A stretch of DNA of 64,000 nucleotides from Leisingera sp. SS27 (GCF_028368855.1 NZ_JAQNCY010000014.1:1-64000); one strand, 5' to 3'. Shown: positions 42,960 to 52,007, counted from the first letter of the stretch. Numbers and translations: made by a program. Notes: a model not told the origin generated them from the sequence alone.

Positions 42960-44053
42960 TCCTGCATGTGATCACCAGTTTTGCCTCCCATGGCGGTGCC
43001 CAGACCATGCTGGCGCGGCTGCTGGCGCAGAGCCGGGAGCCGGCCCTGGTGGTGCCGCTGACCGAGGCCTCGCCGCGCAACATTGCGCTGGTGGACAATC
43101 CCCGCGTTTCTTACGCGCCGCTGGGCGCGCGCTCGGCGCTGGCGATGCCGGGGGCCGCCTGGCAGCTGGCGCAGCTGATCCGCCGCCGCCGCCCGCGCGC
43201 CATCCTGTGCTGGATGTACCACGCCATGGCCATCGGCGCCCTGGCGGCCCGGCTGGCGGGCAGCCGGGTGCCGCTCTACTGGACGGTGCGCCAGGCGCTG
43301 GACGATCCGGCGGCTTTGAGCCGCAGCACCCGTGCCGCGGTGCGCCTGTCGCGCCGCCTGTCGGGACAGGCGGCCGGCATCATCTACAATTCGCAGCGCG
43401 CCCTGGAGCAGCACGGCGCCTACGGGTTTGCGCCCGCCCGGGCGCTGATGATTCCGAACGGGTTCGCGCTGCCATCCGCGCAGCCGCAGCCCGGCCCGGC
43501 GCGGGTGTTCGGCATCGCGGCGCGGCTTCACCCGCAGAAGGATCACGGCTGCTTCTTTGCCGCCGCCGCCCTTGCCCTGCAGCGCTGCCCGGAGCTGCGC
43601 TTTGCGGCGGCGGGCGAGGATGTGGAGGCCGGCAATCCGCAGATCCGCCATCTGCTGGCGCAGAGCGGCCTGCCGCCGGAGCGGATCGAACTCTGCGGCG
43701 AGCTGGCGGATATGGACGGGTTCTACCGCCGCATCGGTGCGCTGGTGCTGTCCTCGCGCACCGAGGGGTTTCCGAATGTGCTGGCCGAGGCGATGAGCCA
43801 TTGCCGCCCGGTGATCACCACTGACACCGGCGATGCCGCCGCGGTGGCCGGCCCTTCCGGGCTGGTGGTGCCGCCGCGCGATCCGGCGGCGCTGGCCGCC
43901 GCAATGACGGAGATGGCGGGCTGGAGCCCGGAGCGCTACGCCGCCGCCGCGCAAAAGGCGCGGGCGCGGGTGGAAGAGCGTTATACCCTGCCCGCCATTG
44001 CCGCCGCCTTTGATGCGGTGCTGAACGGGGAGGCCCTGCCATGTGCGGTGTGA
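42956..44053 (+). CDS. Glycosyltransferase, GT4 family
   Basis: A 365-residue GT-B enzyme. The N-terminus ILHVITSFASHGGAQTMLARL has the G-G-A-x-x-x-L acceptor loop. The donor half shows FGIAARLHPQKDHGCFF and the E-x7-E motif SRTEGFPNVLAEAMSHCRPVI. It is translationally coupled to the sulfotransferase (ATGA) and overlaps the asparagine synthase-like gene by 13 bases. It is likely to add one sugar of the repeat unit, but the sugar is unknown. Confidence 0.9.
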   Translation: MILHVITSFASHGGAQTMLARLLAQSREPALVVPLTEASPRNIALVDNPRVSYAPLGARSALAMPGAAWQLAQLIRRRRPRAILCWMYHAMAIGALAARLAGSRVPLYWTVRQALDDPAALSRSTRAAVRLSRRLSGQAAGIIYNSQRALEQHGAYGFAPARALMIPNGFALPSAQPQPGPARVFGIAARLHPQKDHGCFFAAAALALQRCPELRFAAAGEDVEAGNPQIRHLLAQSGLPPERIELCGELADMDGFYRRIGALVLSSRTEGFPNVLAEAMSHCRPVITTDTGDAAAVAGPSGLVVPPRDPAALAAAMTEMAGWSPERYAAAAQKARARVEERYTLPAIAAAFDAVLNGEALPCAV

Positions 44054-45993
44054 CCGGCTTTGCCGCCTTCGGCCCGTTTGAAGCAGTTCCCGCCCGCGCT
44101 GCGCTGCAGGCCATGAGCACCAGCCTGGCCCACCGCGGCCCCGACGGAGAGGGGCTGTGGCTGGACCCGGAGGCCGGGGTGGCGCTGGCCCAGCGTCGGC
44201 TGGCCATCATCGATCTCAGCGAAACCGGCGATCAGCCGATGGCGTCGCCGGGGGGGCGCTACATGGCGGTCTTCAACGGCGAGATCTACGGCTACCGGGC
44301 GCTGCGGACGGAGCTGGCGGCGCGCGGCACCGCCTTCCGCGGCAGTTCCGATACCGAGGTGCTGCTGGCGGCGGCGGAGATCTGGGGGGTGCAGGCGGCG
44401 CTGGAGCGGGTCAACGGCATGTTTGCGCTGGCGCTTTACGACCGGCAGGCGCGCAGGCTGATCCTGGCCTGCGACCGGCTGGGCAAGAAGCCGCTGTACA
44501 TCGGGGTGCAGGGCGGGCTGCTGCTGTTCGGCTCGGAGCTGAAGGCGCTGCGCGCCCACCCCGCATTCACCGCGCCGCAGCTGGACCGGCAGGCGCTGGC
44601 GGCCTTTCTCAGCTACGGCTACATCCCGGCGCCGCAAACGATCTACCGCGAGGCGGTGAAACTGCCGCCGGGCCACCTGCTGGAGCTGGACCTGGCTGCG
44701 CCGCCGCCCTCTGCCCGGGCTTTGGCGGCGCAGGCGCGGCCGTACTGGCGGGCCGAAGCCGCGGCGGCGGCGGGGCTGGCCGATCCGTTCCCGGACACGG
44801 CCGCAGCGCTGGCGGCGCTGGAGGCGCAGCTGGAAACGGCAGTGGGCGAGCGCATGGTGGCGGATGTGCCGGTGGGCGCCTTCCTGTCGGGGGGCATCGA
44901 TTCCACCCTGGTGACGGCGATGATGCAGGCCCAGTCGCAGACCCCGGTGCTGAGCTTCACCGTGCGCTTTGGCGAGGCGGAGGTGAACGAGGCTGATCAT
45001 GCCGCCGCCCTGGCCCGCCATATCGGCACCGACCACCATGAGGTCACCGCCACGCCGCACATGGCGCTGGATCTGCTGGAGCGGATGCCGGATGTCTATG
45101 ACGAGCCCTTTGCCGATCCCTCGCAGCTGCCGTCGCTGCTGGTGTCGCAGCTGGCCCGCGGGCATCTGAAGGTGGCGCTGTCGGGCGACGGCGGCGATGA
45201 AAGCTTTGGCGGCTATGCGCGCTACGGGCGGATGATGATGTTCGAGCGGCTGGCCGGCCGGGTGCCGGGAATGGCCGCCCGGATGCTGGCCGGTGCCCCG
45301 GAGATGCTGATGCGGGGACTGACAGCGGCGCTGCGGGCAGGGCTGCCGCCGCATCTGCGCCGCGAAGCCAGCCCCGACCGGCTGCGCAAGCTGGCCGCCA
45401 TCCTGGCGCATCCGGATTTCCGCAGCCGCTATGAAGCGCAGTTTTCGATGTGGGCGCCGGATGCGGTGATGCGCGCCGCCCCGGCCCGGCCGCCCGCGGC
45501 CTTCACCGCCCGCGCCCTGCCTGAGGGTCTTGGCCTGCCGGCGCTGATGATGCTGCTGGACACCCTGGTCTATCTGCCCGGCGATGTGCTGGTGAAGGTG
45601 GACCGGGCCTCGATGGCGGAAGGGCTGGAGGTGCGGGCGCCGCTGCTGGATTACCGGGTGGTGGAGACCGCCTGGCGGATGCCGGCCGCGCTGCGCTTTG
45701 ACGGCGGCGGCGGCAAGGCGGCACTCCGGCAGCTGCTGGCGCGGCGGGTGCCGCAGCAGCTGTTCGACCGCCCCAAACAGGGGTTTTCGATCCCCCAAAA
45801 TGCCTGGCTGCGCGGACCGCTGAGGGCGCGGGCCGCAGATCTGTTCGAAACCGGCGGCGCGGTGGCGGATGAGCTGGATGCAGCGCTCCTGCGGCGGCGC
45901 TGGCAGGAGCACCTGTCGGGGCGGCGCAACTGGGGTGCCCATCTGTGGGCGGTGCTGATGCTGGATCTCTGGCTGCGGCGCTGGATGGCATGA
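44041..45993 (+). CDS. asnB: Asparagine synthase (glutamine-hydrolysing)-type amidotransferase
   Basis: A 650-residue class II amidotransferase. The N-terminal Ntn glutaminase starts MCGVTGF with Cys2 as nucleophile and has HRGPDGEG, FNGEIYGYR and SDTEVLL. The synthetase domain has the PP-loop VGAFLSGGIDSTLV near residue 285, GDGGDESFGGYARY and VKVDRASMAEGLEVRAPLLD. AsnB-like proteins in EPS and O-antigen clusters are thought to amidate uronic acids or other carboxylated sugars rather than make free asparagine. With a UDP-glucuronate route in the window, uronamide formation is a reasonable but unproven idea. Confidence 0.9.
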   Translation: MCGVTGFAAFGPFEAVPARAALQAMSTSLAHRGPDGEGLWLDPEAGVALAQRRLAIIDLSETGDQPMASPGGRYMAVFNGEIYGYRALRTELAARGTAFRGSSDTEVLLAAAEIWGVQAALERVNGMFALALYDRQARRLILACDRLGKKPLYIGVQGGLLLFGSELKALRAHPAFTAPQLDRQALAAFLSYGYIPAPQTIYREAVKLPPGHLLELDLAAPPPSARALAAQARPYWRAEAAAAAGLADPFPDTAAALAALEAQLETAVGERMVADVPVGAFLSGGIDSTLVTAMMQAQSQTPVLSFTVRFGEAEVNEADHAAALARHIGTDHHEVTATPHMALDLLERMPDVYDEPFADPSQLPSLLVSQLARGHLKVALSGDGGDESFGGYARYGRMMMFERLAGRVPGMAARMLAGAPEMLMRGLTAALRAGLPPHLRREASPDRLRKLAAILAHPDFRSRYEAQFSMWAPDAVMRAAPARPPAAFTARALPEGLGLPALMMLLDTLVYLPGDVLVKVDRASMAEGLEVRAPLLDYRVVETAWRMPAALRFDGGGGKAALRQLLARRVPQQLFDRPKQGFSIPQNAWLRGPLRARAADLFETGGAVADELDAALLRRRWQEHLSGRRNWGAHLWAVLMLDLWLRRWMA

Positions 45994-46025
45994 CGGGACC
46001 GGGGGAGACAGGGGTGAGGACAGGG

Positions 46026-47171
46026 ATGAAACAGGAAAGGAACAGCTCCGTGCGGACTCATATGCGCATGGCGGCCCTGGTCGGCCTCGCCACGCTGCTG
46101 CTGATCGCCGGGCTGGAGGGCGGCATCCGGCTGCTGGCGCCGCAGACCGTGCGCACCGCCTATCTGGAGGGCGGGCCGATGGCGCTGAAGGATCCGGTGC
46201 TGGGCCATGTCAACCGGCCCGGCACGCGGGCGCGGGTGCGGGCGCCGGAATATGATGTGGAATATGCCACCGACAGCCGCGGCTTCCGCACCGGCGGCGC
46301 GCCTGCGGCAGAACCCGCCGCAGGCGCCGTCCGGGTCCTGCTCCTGGGGGATTCCTTCACCTTCGGCGCCGCCAATGCGGCGCAGGACAGCTGGGCCGCC
46401 CTGCTGGAGCAGCGCTTTGCTGCCGGGGGCCGCGCCGTCGAAATCATCAATGCCGGGGTGCCGGGCTATGACACGTCCCAGCAGGCGCTGTATCTGGAGC
46501 GGCTCTACGGCAGCCTGCAGCCGGATATCGTGCTGGTCAGCTTCATGACCAACGACCTGTTCGTGAACGAGCCTATTCAGCGCGCGCCGGATGGCACCGA
46601 GACCGCCCGCGGCGATGCCAGGGCAGTGATTGCCCAGGGCGCCAGGAAACGCTCCTCGCTGCAGGCGGTCACCCTGCTCAAGCGGCAGCTGATGAAAAGC
46701 GACAGCACTTATGTGCGGCTCTATCTGATGACACCCCGGGCCGCCTTCTACAGCCTGCCCGCCTCGGATCTGGTGCAGCGCAAGATGGCGGCGACCCAGG
46801 CGCTGCTGCGGCGCATCCGTGAATTCTGCGCGGCCCGGGGCGCCGCGCTGCTGGTGGTTTCGGTGCCGCAGCTGTTCCAGGTTTTTGCGGCTGCGGCGGA
46901 CAGCCCGCCCAAGGGGGTGATCCCGGACCTGCCGGACCGGGAACTGACCCAGTTCGCAGCTTCTGAAGGGATCGCCTGGGTCAGCCTGCTGGATCTGCTG
47001 GTGCAGAGCTACCGGCGCGGCGGCGCGGATCTCTATCACCGCTATGACGGCCATCTGAACGCGGCCGGCAACCGGGTGATGGCCGAAGCGGTGCATGCCG
47101 CGCTGCTGCCGCTGCTGGCAGAGCGGGAGACGGCGCAGAAGGCCGCCCTGGGCACGGAGGCCCGGCCATGA
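46026..47171 (+). CDS. SGNH/GDSL hydrolase-family protein
   Basis: A 381-residue protein with an N-terminal membrane anchor or signal helix (MAALVGLATLLLIAGLEGGI), then an SGNH domain. It shows VLLLGDSFTFGAAN (Ser nucleophile), INAGVPGYDTSQQ, SFMTNDLF (block III Asn) and the D-x-H pattern in HRYDGHLNAAGNRVMAE. Extracytoplasmic SGNH proteins in such loci are usually sugar O-acetyltransferases or esterases, similar to AlgX/AlgJ-type activities. GAGGA six bases upstream supports ATG 46026; ATG 45990 overlapping the upstream gene is an alternative. It sits between the amidotransferase and an ATP-grasp gene. Confidence 0.85.
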   Translation: MKQERNSSVRTHMRMAALVGLATLLLIAGLEGGIRLLAPQTVRTAYLEGGPMALKDPVLGHVNRPGTRARVRAPEYDVEYATDSRGFRTGGAPAAEPAAGAVRVLLLGDSFTFGAANAAQDSWAALLEQRFAAGGRAVEIINAGVPGYDTSQQALYLERLYGSLQPDIVLVSFMTNDLFVNEPIQRAPDGTETARGDARAVIAQGARKRSSLQAVTLLKRQLMKSDSTYVRLYLMTPRAAFYSLPASDLVQRKMAATQALLRRIREFCAARGAALLVVSVPQLFQVFAAAADSPPKGVIPDLPDRELTQFAASEGIAWVSLLDLLVQSYRRGGADLYHRYDGHLNAAGNRVMAEAVHAALLPLLAERETAQKAALGTEARP

Positions 47172-48145
47172 GCGCCGGTGCTGCCCCGGTGCGGGTGCTG
47201 ATCTGTTCGGCGGGGCGCCGGGTGGAGCTGATGCAGCGGTTCCGCGCCGCCGCCGGGCGGCTGGGCCTGCCGCTGGAGGTTCTGGCCTGCGACCTGGACC
47301 CGGACGGCAGTGCGGCCTGCGCGCTGGCAGAGCGGGCGTTTCAGGTGCCGCGCTGCGATGATCCGGGCTACGGCGCGGCGGTGCTGGACGTGGTGCGCCG
47401 GACCGGGGCGCAGCTGGTGGTGCCCACGATAGACCCGGATCTGATGCCGCTGGCCCGCGCCGCGGAGGAATTTGCGGCGCTGGGGGCGCGGCTGCATGTG
47501 TCGCCGGTGCCGGTGATCGGAACGGTGCGCGACAAGCTGCAAACGGCGCAGGTGCTGGGCACGGCCGGGGTGCCGGTGCCGCGCACCCTGGACCGGACCG
47601 GGCTGGAGGCGGCGCCGGAGGCGCTTGGCTGGCCGGTCTTTGCCAAGCCTTCGGGCGGCAGCGCCAGCCGCGGGCTGCAGGTGTTCGAACAGCTGCAGGA
47701 TCTGCCCGCCTGCTTCCCCGAGCCGATGATCTTCCAGGAGCTGCTGGCAGCGCCGGAATACACCGTCAACATGTTCGTCGACAGCCAGGGAGCCCTGCGC
47801 ACGGTGATCCCGCATCTGCGCCAGCGGGTGCGCGCGGGCGAGGTGGAAAAGGGCATCACCGAACGGCGGGCGGATCTCCATGCAATTGCCGAAGGCATCC
47901 TGCGGGCGCTGCCCGGCTTGCGCGGCGTGGCCTGTTTCCAGGTGCTGAGCGCGGCGGACGGCCAGCCCAGGGTGATCGAGATCAACGCCCGCTTCGGCGG
48001 CGGCTACCCGCTGGCGGATGAGGCCGGCGCCTGTTTCGCCCAATGGCTGCTGGAGGAGGTCTCGGGCCTGCCCTGCAGCGCGCATGACAACTGGCGCGAG
48101 GGCGTACGGATGATGCGCTATGACAGCGCCGTCTACCGGGGCTGA
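47168..48145 (+). CDS. ATP-grasp ligase
   Basis: A 325-residue ATP-grasp enzyme of the carbamoyl-phosphate-synthase large-chain type. The pre-ATP-grasp domain starts VRVLICSAGRRVELMQ. The ATP-binding core includes VIGTVRDKLQTAQVL, VFAKPSGGSASRGLQVF (P-loop-like lysine), MIFQELL-A-PEYTVN and the metal-binding VIEINARFGGGYPLADEAG. These enzymes activate a carboxylate as acyl phosphate and join it to an amine or thiol. With AsnB, SGNH and HAD genes alongside, it may attach an amino compound to an EPS sugar acid. The substrate is unknown. Confidence 0.88.
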   Translation: MSAGAAPVRVLICSAGRRVELMQRFRAAAGRLGLPLEVLACDLDPDGSAACALAERAFQVPRCDDPGYGAAVLDVVRRTGAQLVVPTIDPDLMPLARAAEEFAALGARLHVSPVPVIGTVRDKLQTAQVLGTAGVPVPRTLDRTGLEAAPEALGWPVFAKPSGGSASRGLQVFEQLQDLPACFPEPMIFQELLAAPEYTVNMFVDSQGALRTVIPHLRQRVRAGEVEKGITERRADLHAIAEGILRALPGLRGVACFQVLSAADGQPRVIEINARFGGGYPLADEAGACFAQWLLEEVSGLPCSAHDNWREGVRMMRYDSAVYRG

Positions 48146-48150
48146 CCGGG

Positions 48151-48837
48151 ATGGGCCGCGCGGCGCCGGGCTGGATGGTGGTCTTCGACCTGGATGACAC
48201 GCTGTATCTGGAACGCGATTTCGCCTTCAGCGGCTACCGCCATCTGGAGCAGGTGGTGGCCGCGCAGACCGGGGTGCGGGGGTTCGGTGCCGCCTGCCGC
48301 GCCCTGTTCGAGGGCGGCGCGCGGCGGCATGTCTTCGACCGCGCCTGTGCAGAACTGGGGCTGGCTGCGGGGCCGGAACGGATTGCGCAGCTGGTGGCCG
48401 GGTACCGGGGCCACAGGCCCGAGATCGCGCTGTGCCCGGATGCGGCGCGCTATCTGGCACAGGCGCCCGGGCCGCTGGGCCTGATCACCGACGGGCCGGA
48501 AACCATGCAGCGCAACAAGATCTCAGCACTTGGATTACAGGCTCTGATAAAGCATATCCGGCCCACCGGCGCCTGGGGGGCGGGATATGGCAAGCCGCAT
48601 CCCCGCGCCTTCCGGGAAATGGAAGACAAGGCGCCGCGGGGCGCCCGGCTGGTCTATGTCGCTGACAACCCGGCCAAGGATTTCGTGACCCCCAGGGCGC
48701 GCGGCTGGGCCGCGGTGCAGATCCTGCGCCCCGGGGCGGTGCATGATCCCGAGCCCCCCGGTGCCGGTCATGCGGCGCATCTGCGGATTCAGAGCCTGGA
48801 TGAACTGGACCCGGCGCTGGCCGCCTGGGCGGCCTGA
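48151..48837 (+). CDS. HAD-family hydrolase
   Basis: A 228-residue haloacid-dehalogenase-type phosphatase with motif I MVVFDLDDTLYLE (Asp13 nucleophile, Asp15), motif II LGLITDGPETMQ, the lysine in GYGKPHPRAFREME and motif IV VADNPAKDF. It likely dephosphorylates a small phosphorylated metabolite. It starts five bases after the ATP-grasp gene and ends the plus-strand run. Its last 49 bases overlap the 3' end of the convergent glycosyltransferase gene. Confidence 0.88.
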   Translation: MGRAAPGWMVVFDLDDTLYLERDFAFSGYRHLEQVVAAQTGVRGFGAACRALFEGGARRHVFDRACAELGLAAGPERIAQLVAGYRGHRPEIALCPDAARYLAQAPGPLGLITDGPETMQRNKISALGLQALIKHIRPTGAWGAGYGKPHPRAFREMEDKAPRGARLVYVADNPAKDFVTPRARGWAAVQILRPGAVHDPEPPGAGHAAHLRIQSLDELDPALAAWAA

Positions 48838-49937
48838 GCGGCCCCGGGCCCGGCAGCCCCCGCAATGACCTGATCCCAGTCCGCCAGCACCCGGTCCGGC
48901 GCCAGCCGCGCCCAGGCCTGCGGCGCCGCCGTGGACATGCGCTGCCGCAGGCCCGGGTCGCGGGCCAGCCGGATCACCGCGCGGGCCAGGGCAGCCGGAT
49001 CCTCCGGCGGCACCAAAAGCCCGTTTTCCCCGTCGCGGATCAGCTCGCGCGGGCCGTAGTCGCAGTCAAATGCCACCGCCGGCAGCCCGTGCACCGCCGC
49101 CTCTGCCAGAACATTGGGAAACCCCTCGTAGCGCGAGGACAGAAGCAGCATGTCGGCCTCCCCGATCCAGCCGCCGGGCTGCGGGCACAGGCCCGGCAGC
49201 GACACGCAGTGCTGCAGCCCCAGCCGGGCGCGCAGCTGCTCCAGCCGCCTCCGCTCCGGGCCCTCGCCCCAGATGGTGAGCCGGGTGGCGGGCAGCGCTG
49301 CATGTATCTCCTGCATCGCCTGCAGCAGCAGGTCGAACCCCTTCTGCCGGTCCAGCCGCCCGGCGGCCGCCAGCTGCAGCCCGTCCCGTCCCGGATCCAG
49401 CCGCGGCGCGATGCCGGCATAGGGGGCGCAGGGGTTGGGGATCACCCGGGCACGCGCGCGCAGGGCGCAGGGCAGCGCCTCGCGGGCGCGCTGGGTCTGC
49501 ATCACCACGGCGGCGGCGCGCCGGGCCAGCAGGTCCTGCGCCCGCCGCCAGACCGGGTGCCCGCCCTGCGCCTGCGGATTGTTGCGCTCCGATATGATCA
49601 CCGGGCAGGACGGATGCAGCGTGGCCGCCGCCGCCAGGGTCAGCACGTTCACCTTGGTCAGGAAGGACACCACCAGATCCGGCTGCACCAGGCCCATGAC
49701 CTGGCGGATGTGGCGCATGCGGTGCAGCTGCACGGCACCGCGCGCCGGGGCGCCGGCCGTCTGCATCGGATGCAGGGCAACCGCGTCCGGATAGGGGAAA
49801 TAGGAGCCTTCGGCAGGCATCGACAGCGCCGCCGCATGCACCTCGTCGCCCCGGGCGGCACGGTGGGCGGCCAGCATTGCCATCACCTTCTCGGCGCCGC
49901 CGGCCCCGAAGCCGCCCTGGATCAGCAGCAGCCGCAT
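48789..49937 (-). CDS. Glycosyltransferase, GT4 family
   Basis: A 382-residue GT-B enzyme with the N-terminal loop LLIQGGFGAGGAEKVMAML, VISERNNPQ, LAAAGRLDRQKGFDLLLQAM and the donor motif SRYEGFPNVLAEAAVHGLPAV, followed by FDCDYGPRELIRDGENGLLV. The last motif resembles N-acetylgalactosamine and galactosyl transferases that act on lipid-linked intermediates. It is the last gene of the minus-strand dideoxysugar operon and overlaps the HAD gene at its 3' end. The sugar donor is not determined. Confidence 0.9.
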   Translation of the reverse strand: MRLLLIQGGFGAGGAEKVMAMLAAHRAARGDEVHAAALSMPAEGSYFPYPDAVALHPMQTAGAPARGAVQLHRMRHIRQVMGLVQPDLVVSFLTKVNVLTLAAAATLHPSCPVIISERNNPQAQGGHPVWRRAQDLLARRAAAVVMQTQRAREALPCALRARARVIPNPCAPYAGIAPRLDPGRDGLQLAAAGRLDRQKGFDLLLQAMQEIHAALPATRLTIWGEGPERRRLEQLRARLGLQHCVSLPGLCPQPGGWIGEADMLLLSSRYEGFPNVLAEAAVHGLPAVAFDCDYGPRELIRDGENGLLVPPEDPAALARAVIRLARDPGLRQRMSTAAPQAWARLAPDRVLADWDQVIAGAAGPGAAQAAQAASAGSSSSRL

Positions 49938-49959
49938 CGCGCGCTCCCTCCCGGCCCGT

Positions 49960-51078
49960 TCAATGACTGCTGCGCTGGCGCAGCCGGCCCGGCGGCGCGC
50001 CTTCGGAAGGGGGGCGCGGCCGCGGCCTGCGCGGCAGCTCTGCCTGCGGCGGCGGCAGCGCCGCCGGGCGGGCGCTGTGGAACTCCGGCGGCGCGTTCAG
50101 CTCCCGTTCGATCAGCGGCCGCTGCAGATCCTTGGACTGCAGGAAGATCCGCCCGATGTATTCGCCGATGATGCCAAGGAACATGGCGTTGAGGGTAATC
50201 GACAGCAGCAGCAGGATGGTGGTGGTGGCAAAGCCCGCGGGCCAGTCCTGGCCGAACACCACCTTTGCAATCACATAAAAGATCATCAGCAGGAAGGTCA
50301 GCAGCCCGGCGGTGAGGCTGATCAGCGAGGCCAGCCGCAGGGGCAGCAGCGAATGATTGATCAGCCCGTCCACCGCCAGCGACAGCATCGCCCGGAACGG
50401 AAACTTCGACTCTCCGGCGGTGCGGGCGGCGCGGTCGTACTCGAACCCCGCCTGGCTGAATCCCATGCCGCTGATCATGCCCCGCACATAGGGCGAGCGG
50501 TCGTTGGAGCGGCGCAGCTCATCCAGGATGCGGCGGTCGCTGAGACGGAACTCGCCGGCATTGCGCGGCAGGTCGTCCTGGCTGATCATGTCGATCAGCG
50601 CATAGAAACCGCGCCGCGCGGCCGCCACCAGCACCCCGTCGGGCAGGCGGCGGCGGATGCCGTAGACCACGTGATGGCCCTGGCGCCACATTTCCAGCAT
50701 CCGCGGGATCAGCTCGGGCGGGTCCTGCAGGTCGCAATCCAGCTGCACCGCGCAATCGCCCCGCGCCGCCCGGTAGGCGGTCAGCACAGAGGCCTGGTAG
50801 CCGACGTTGCGGGAAAAGCGGATCACCCGCACCCGCGGGTCGGCGGCAGCGATCTCCGTCAGGATCGCAAAGGTGCGGTCGCTGGAGTGATTATCGGTGA
50901 AGATGATCTCCGGGGTGCAGTCCGGCAGCCCCTCGAACACCGCGGCGACCCGCTCATAGGCGGTGCGCACGGTCTGCTCCTCGTTCAGCGCCGGGATCAG
51001 CACCGACACCAGCGTCAGGCCTGTTTCCGGTCCTGTTTCTGCGCCCCGGCCGGGGTCTGCAGCATCTGTTGTTCCCAT
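49960..51078 (-). CDS. GtrB/DPM1-like polyprenyl-phosphate glycosyltransferase (GT2)
   Basis: A 372-residue GT2 of the dolichyl- or polyprenyl-phosphate hexose synthase type. The GT-A core has LVSVLIPALNEEQTV, FTDNHSSDRTF, RFSRNVGYQASVLTAYR and the D-x-D-like QLDCDLQDPPELI. A basic G-x-SKFPFR-like loop follows, then two C-terminal membrane helices (about residues 235-300, including LGIIGEYIGRIFLQ). This matches GtrB proteins that load a sugar onto undecaprenyl phosphate for transfer outside the cytoplasm. A GtrA-like flippase and a GT-C transferase lie upstream in the same operon. The start lies 64 bases inside the preceding gene, with AAGGA seven bases upstream. Confidence 0.9.
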   Translation of the reverse strand: MGTTDAADPGRGAETGPETGLTLVSVLIPALNEEQTVRTAYERVAAVFEGLPDCTPEIIFTDNHSSDRTFAILTEIAAADPRVRVIRFSRNVGYQASVLTAYRAARGDCAVQLDCDLQDPPELIPRMLEMWRQGHHVVYGIRRRLPDGVLVAAARRGFYALIDMISQDDLPRNAGEFRLSDRRILDELRRSNDRSPYVRGMISGMGFSQAGFEYDRAARTAGESKFPFRAMLSLAVDGLINHSLLPLRLASLISLTAGLLTFLLMIFYVIAKVVFGQDWPAGFATTTILLLLSITLNAMFLGIIGEYIGRIFLQSKDLQRPLIERELNAPPEFHSARPAALPPPQAELPRRPRPRPPSEGAPPGRLRQRSSH

Positions 51079-51998
51079 TGCAATATCCTTTCAAGCCCTT
51101 CGGCAAGGGTGAATTGCGGCGCCCAGCCCAGGCGGCTGCGGATCCGCGTGGTATCCGTGTGCAGCAGGCTGCCTGTGCCGCGGCCCGCTGCAGCCTCCGC
51201 CGGGAGGCGGATCAGCGCCTGCGGCGCCTGCGCCAGCCGGGCCATCAGCGCCGCCAGCTCTGCCATGTCCGGGGCCAGGCCGCTGCCCAGGTTGACCACC
51301 GGCCCGGCGGCGGCAGGCCGGGCGGCAATGGCCAGCAGCCCGGCCACCGCGTCCTCCACATAAATCAGCTCGCGGCGGCTGTGCGGGCTGTGCAGTTCTG
51401 TCACCCGGCCCGCGGCCAGGTTGCGGGCCAGCTGCGGGATCAGGAAATCCTGCGACTGGCCGGGCCCGCAGGTCAGCGCCAGCCGGGCTGTCACCGCCGC
51501 AAACGGCAGCCGCGGTTGCGCCATCTCAAGATAGCGGGTGGCGGCCAGCATCGAGGCCCCGTAGGCATTCAGCGGCGCCTCGCGGGCGGTTTCGCTGAAC
51601 CGCTCCGGCCCGGCGCCGTATTCGGCAATGGTGCCCAGCCGCACCAGCACTTGCGGCGGCTCCGCCGCGGCGGCGGCAGCCAGCAGCGCGGTCAGCGGCA
51701 GCAGGTTGTCCCCGATGCTGCGGCCCAGATCCTCCAGCCCCGGCTCCGCCCGGAACCGGGTCGCGGCGGCGGCGTGGAACAGGATCTGCGGCCGGGCCGC
51801 CGCCAGCGCCGCGGCCAGTGCCGCCGGGTCCTGCGGCGGCGCCCGCAGCAGCTGCAGCTGCGGTGCAATGCCCTGCAGCCGGTCCAGCCGCGAGGCCGGG
51901 CGCAGCAGCACGCTGACCGCGTCGCCGCGCGCCAGGCAGGCCCGCGCCAGATGCGAGCCGATGAAGCCGCTGGCCCCGGTTATGAGCACCCGTGCCAC
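51015..51998 (-). CDS. NAD-dependent epimerase/dehydratase-like reductase (SDR), possible sugar 4-ketoreductase
   Basis: A 327-residue extended short-chain dehydrogenase with the Rossmann motif VLITGASGFIGSHLA and conserved HAAA, LGTIAEYG and LNAYGASM blocks. The catalytic Y-x-x-x-K motif reads Tyr146-G-A-S-Met150, so the usual lysine is replaced. Standard activity is therefore in doubt unless another residue serves. In RfbJ/RfbS-type pathways an SDR at this point reduces the 4-keto group of the CDP-3,6-dideoxy sugar, which fits its place after rfbF, rfbG, the dehydrase and the methyltransferase. The GTG start follows the methyltransferase stop by nine bases; the 3' end overlaps the GT2 start by 64 bases. 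Confidence 0.82.
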   Translation of the reverse strand: MARVLITGASGFIGSHLARACLARGDAVSVLLRPASRLDRLQGIAPQLQLLRAPPQDPAALAAALAAARPQILFHAAAATRFRAEPGLEDLGRSIGDNLLPLTALLAAAAAAEPPQVLVRLGTIAEYGAGPERFSETAREAPLNAYGASMLAATRYLEMAQPRLPFAAVTARLALTCGPGQSQDFLIPQLARNLAAGRVTELHSPHSRRELIYVEDAVAGLLAIAARPAAAGPVVNLGSGLAPDMAELAALMARLAQAPQALIRLPAEAAAGRGTGSLLHTDTTRIRSRLGWAPQFTLAEGLERILQWEQQMLQTPAGAQKQDRKQA

Positions 51999-52007
51999 CG
52001 CCCGCCC

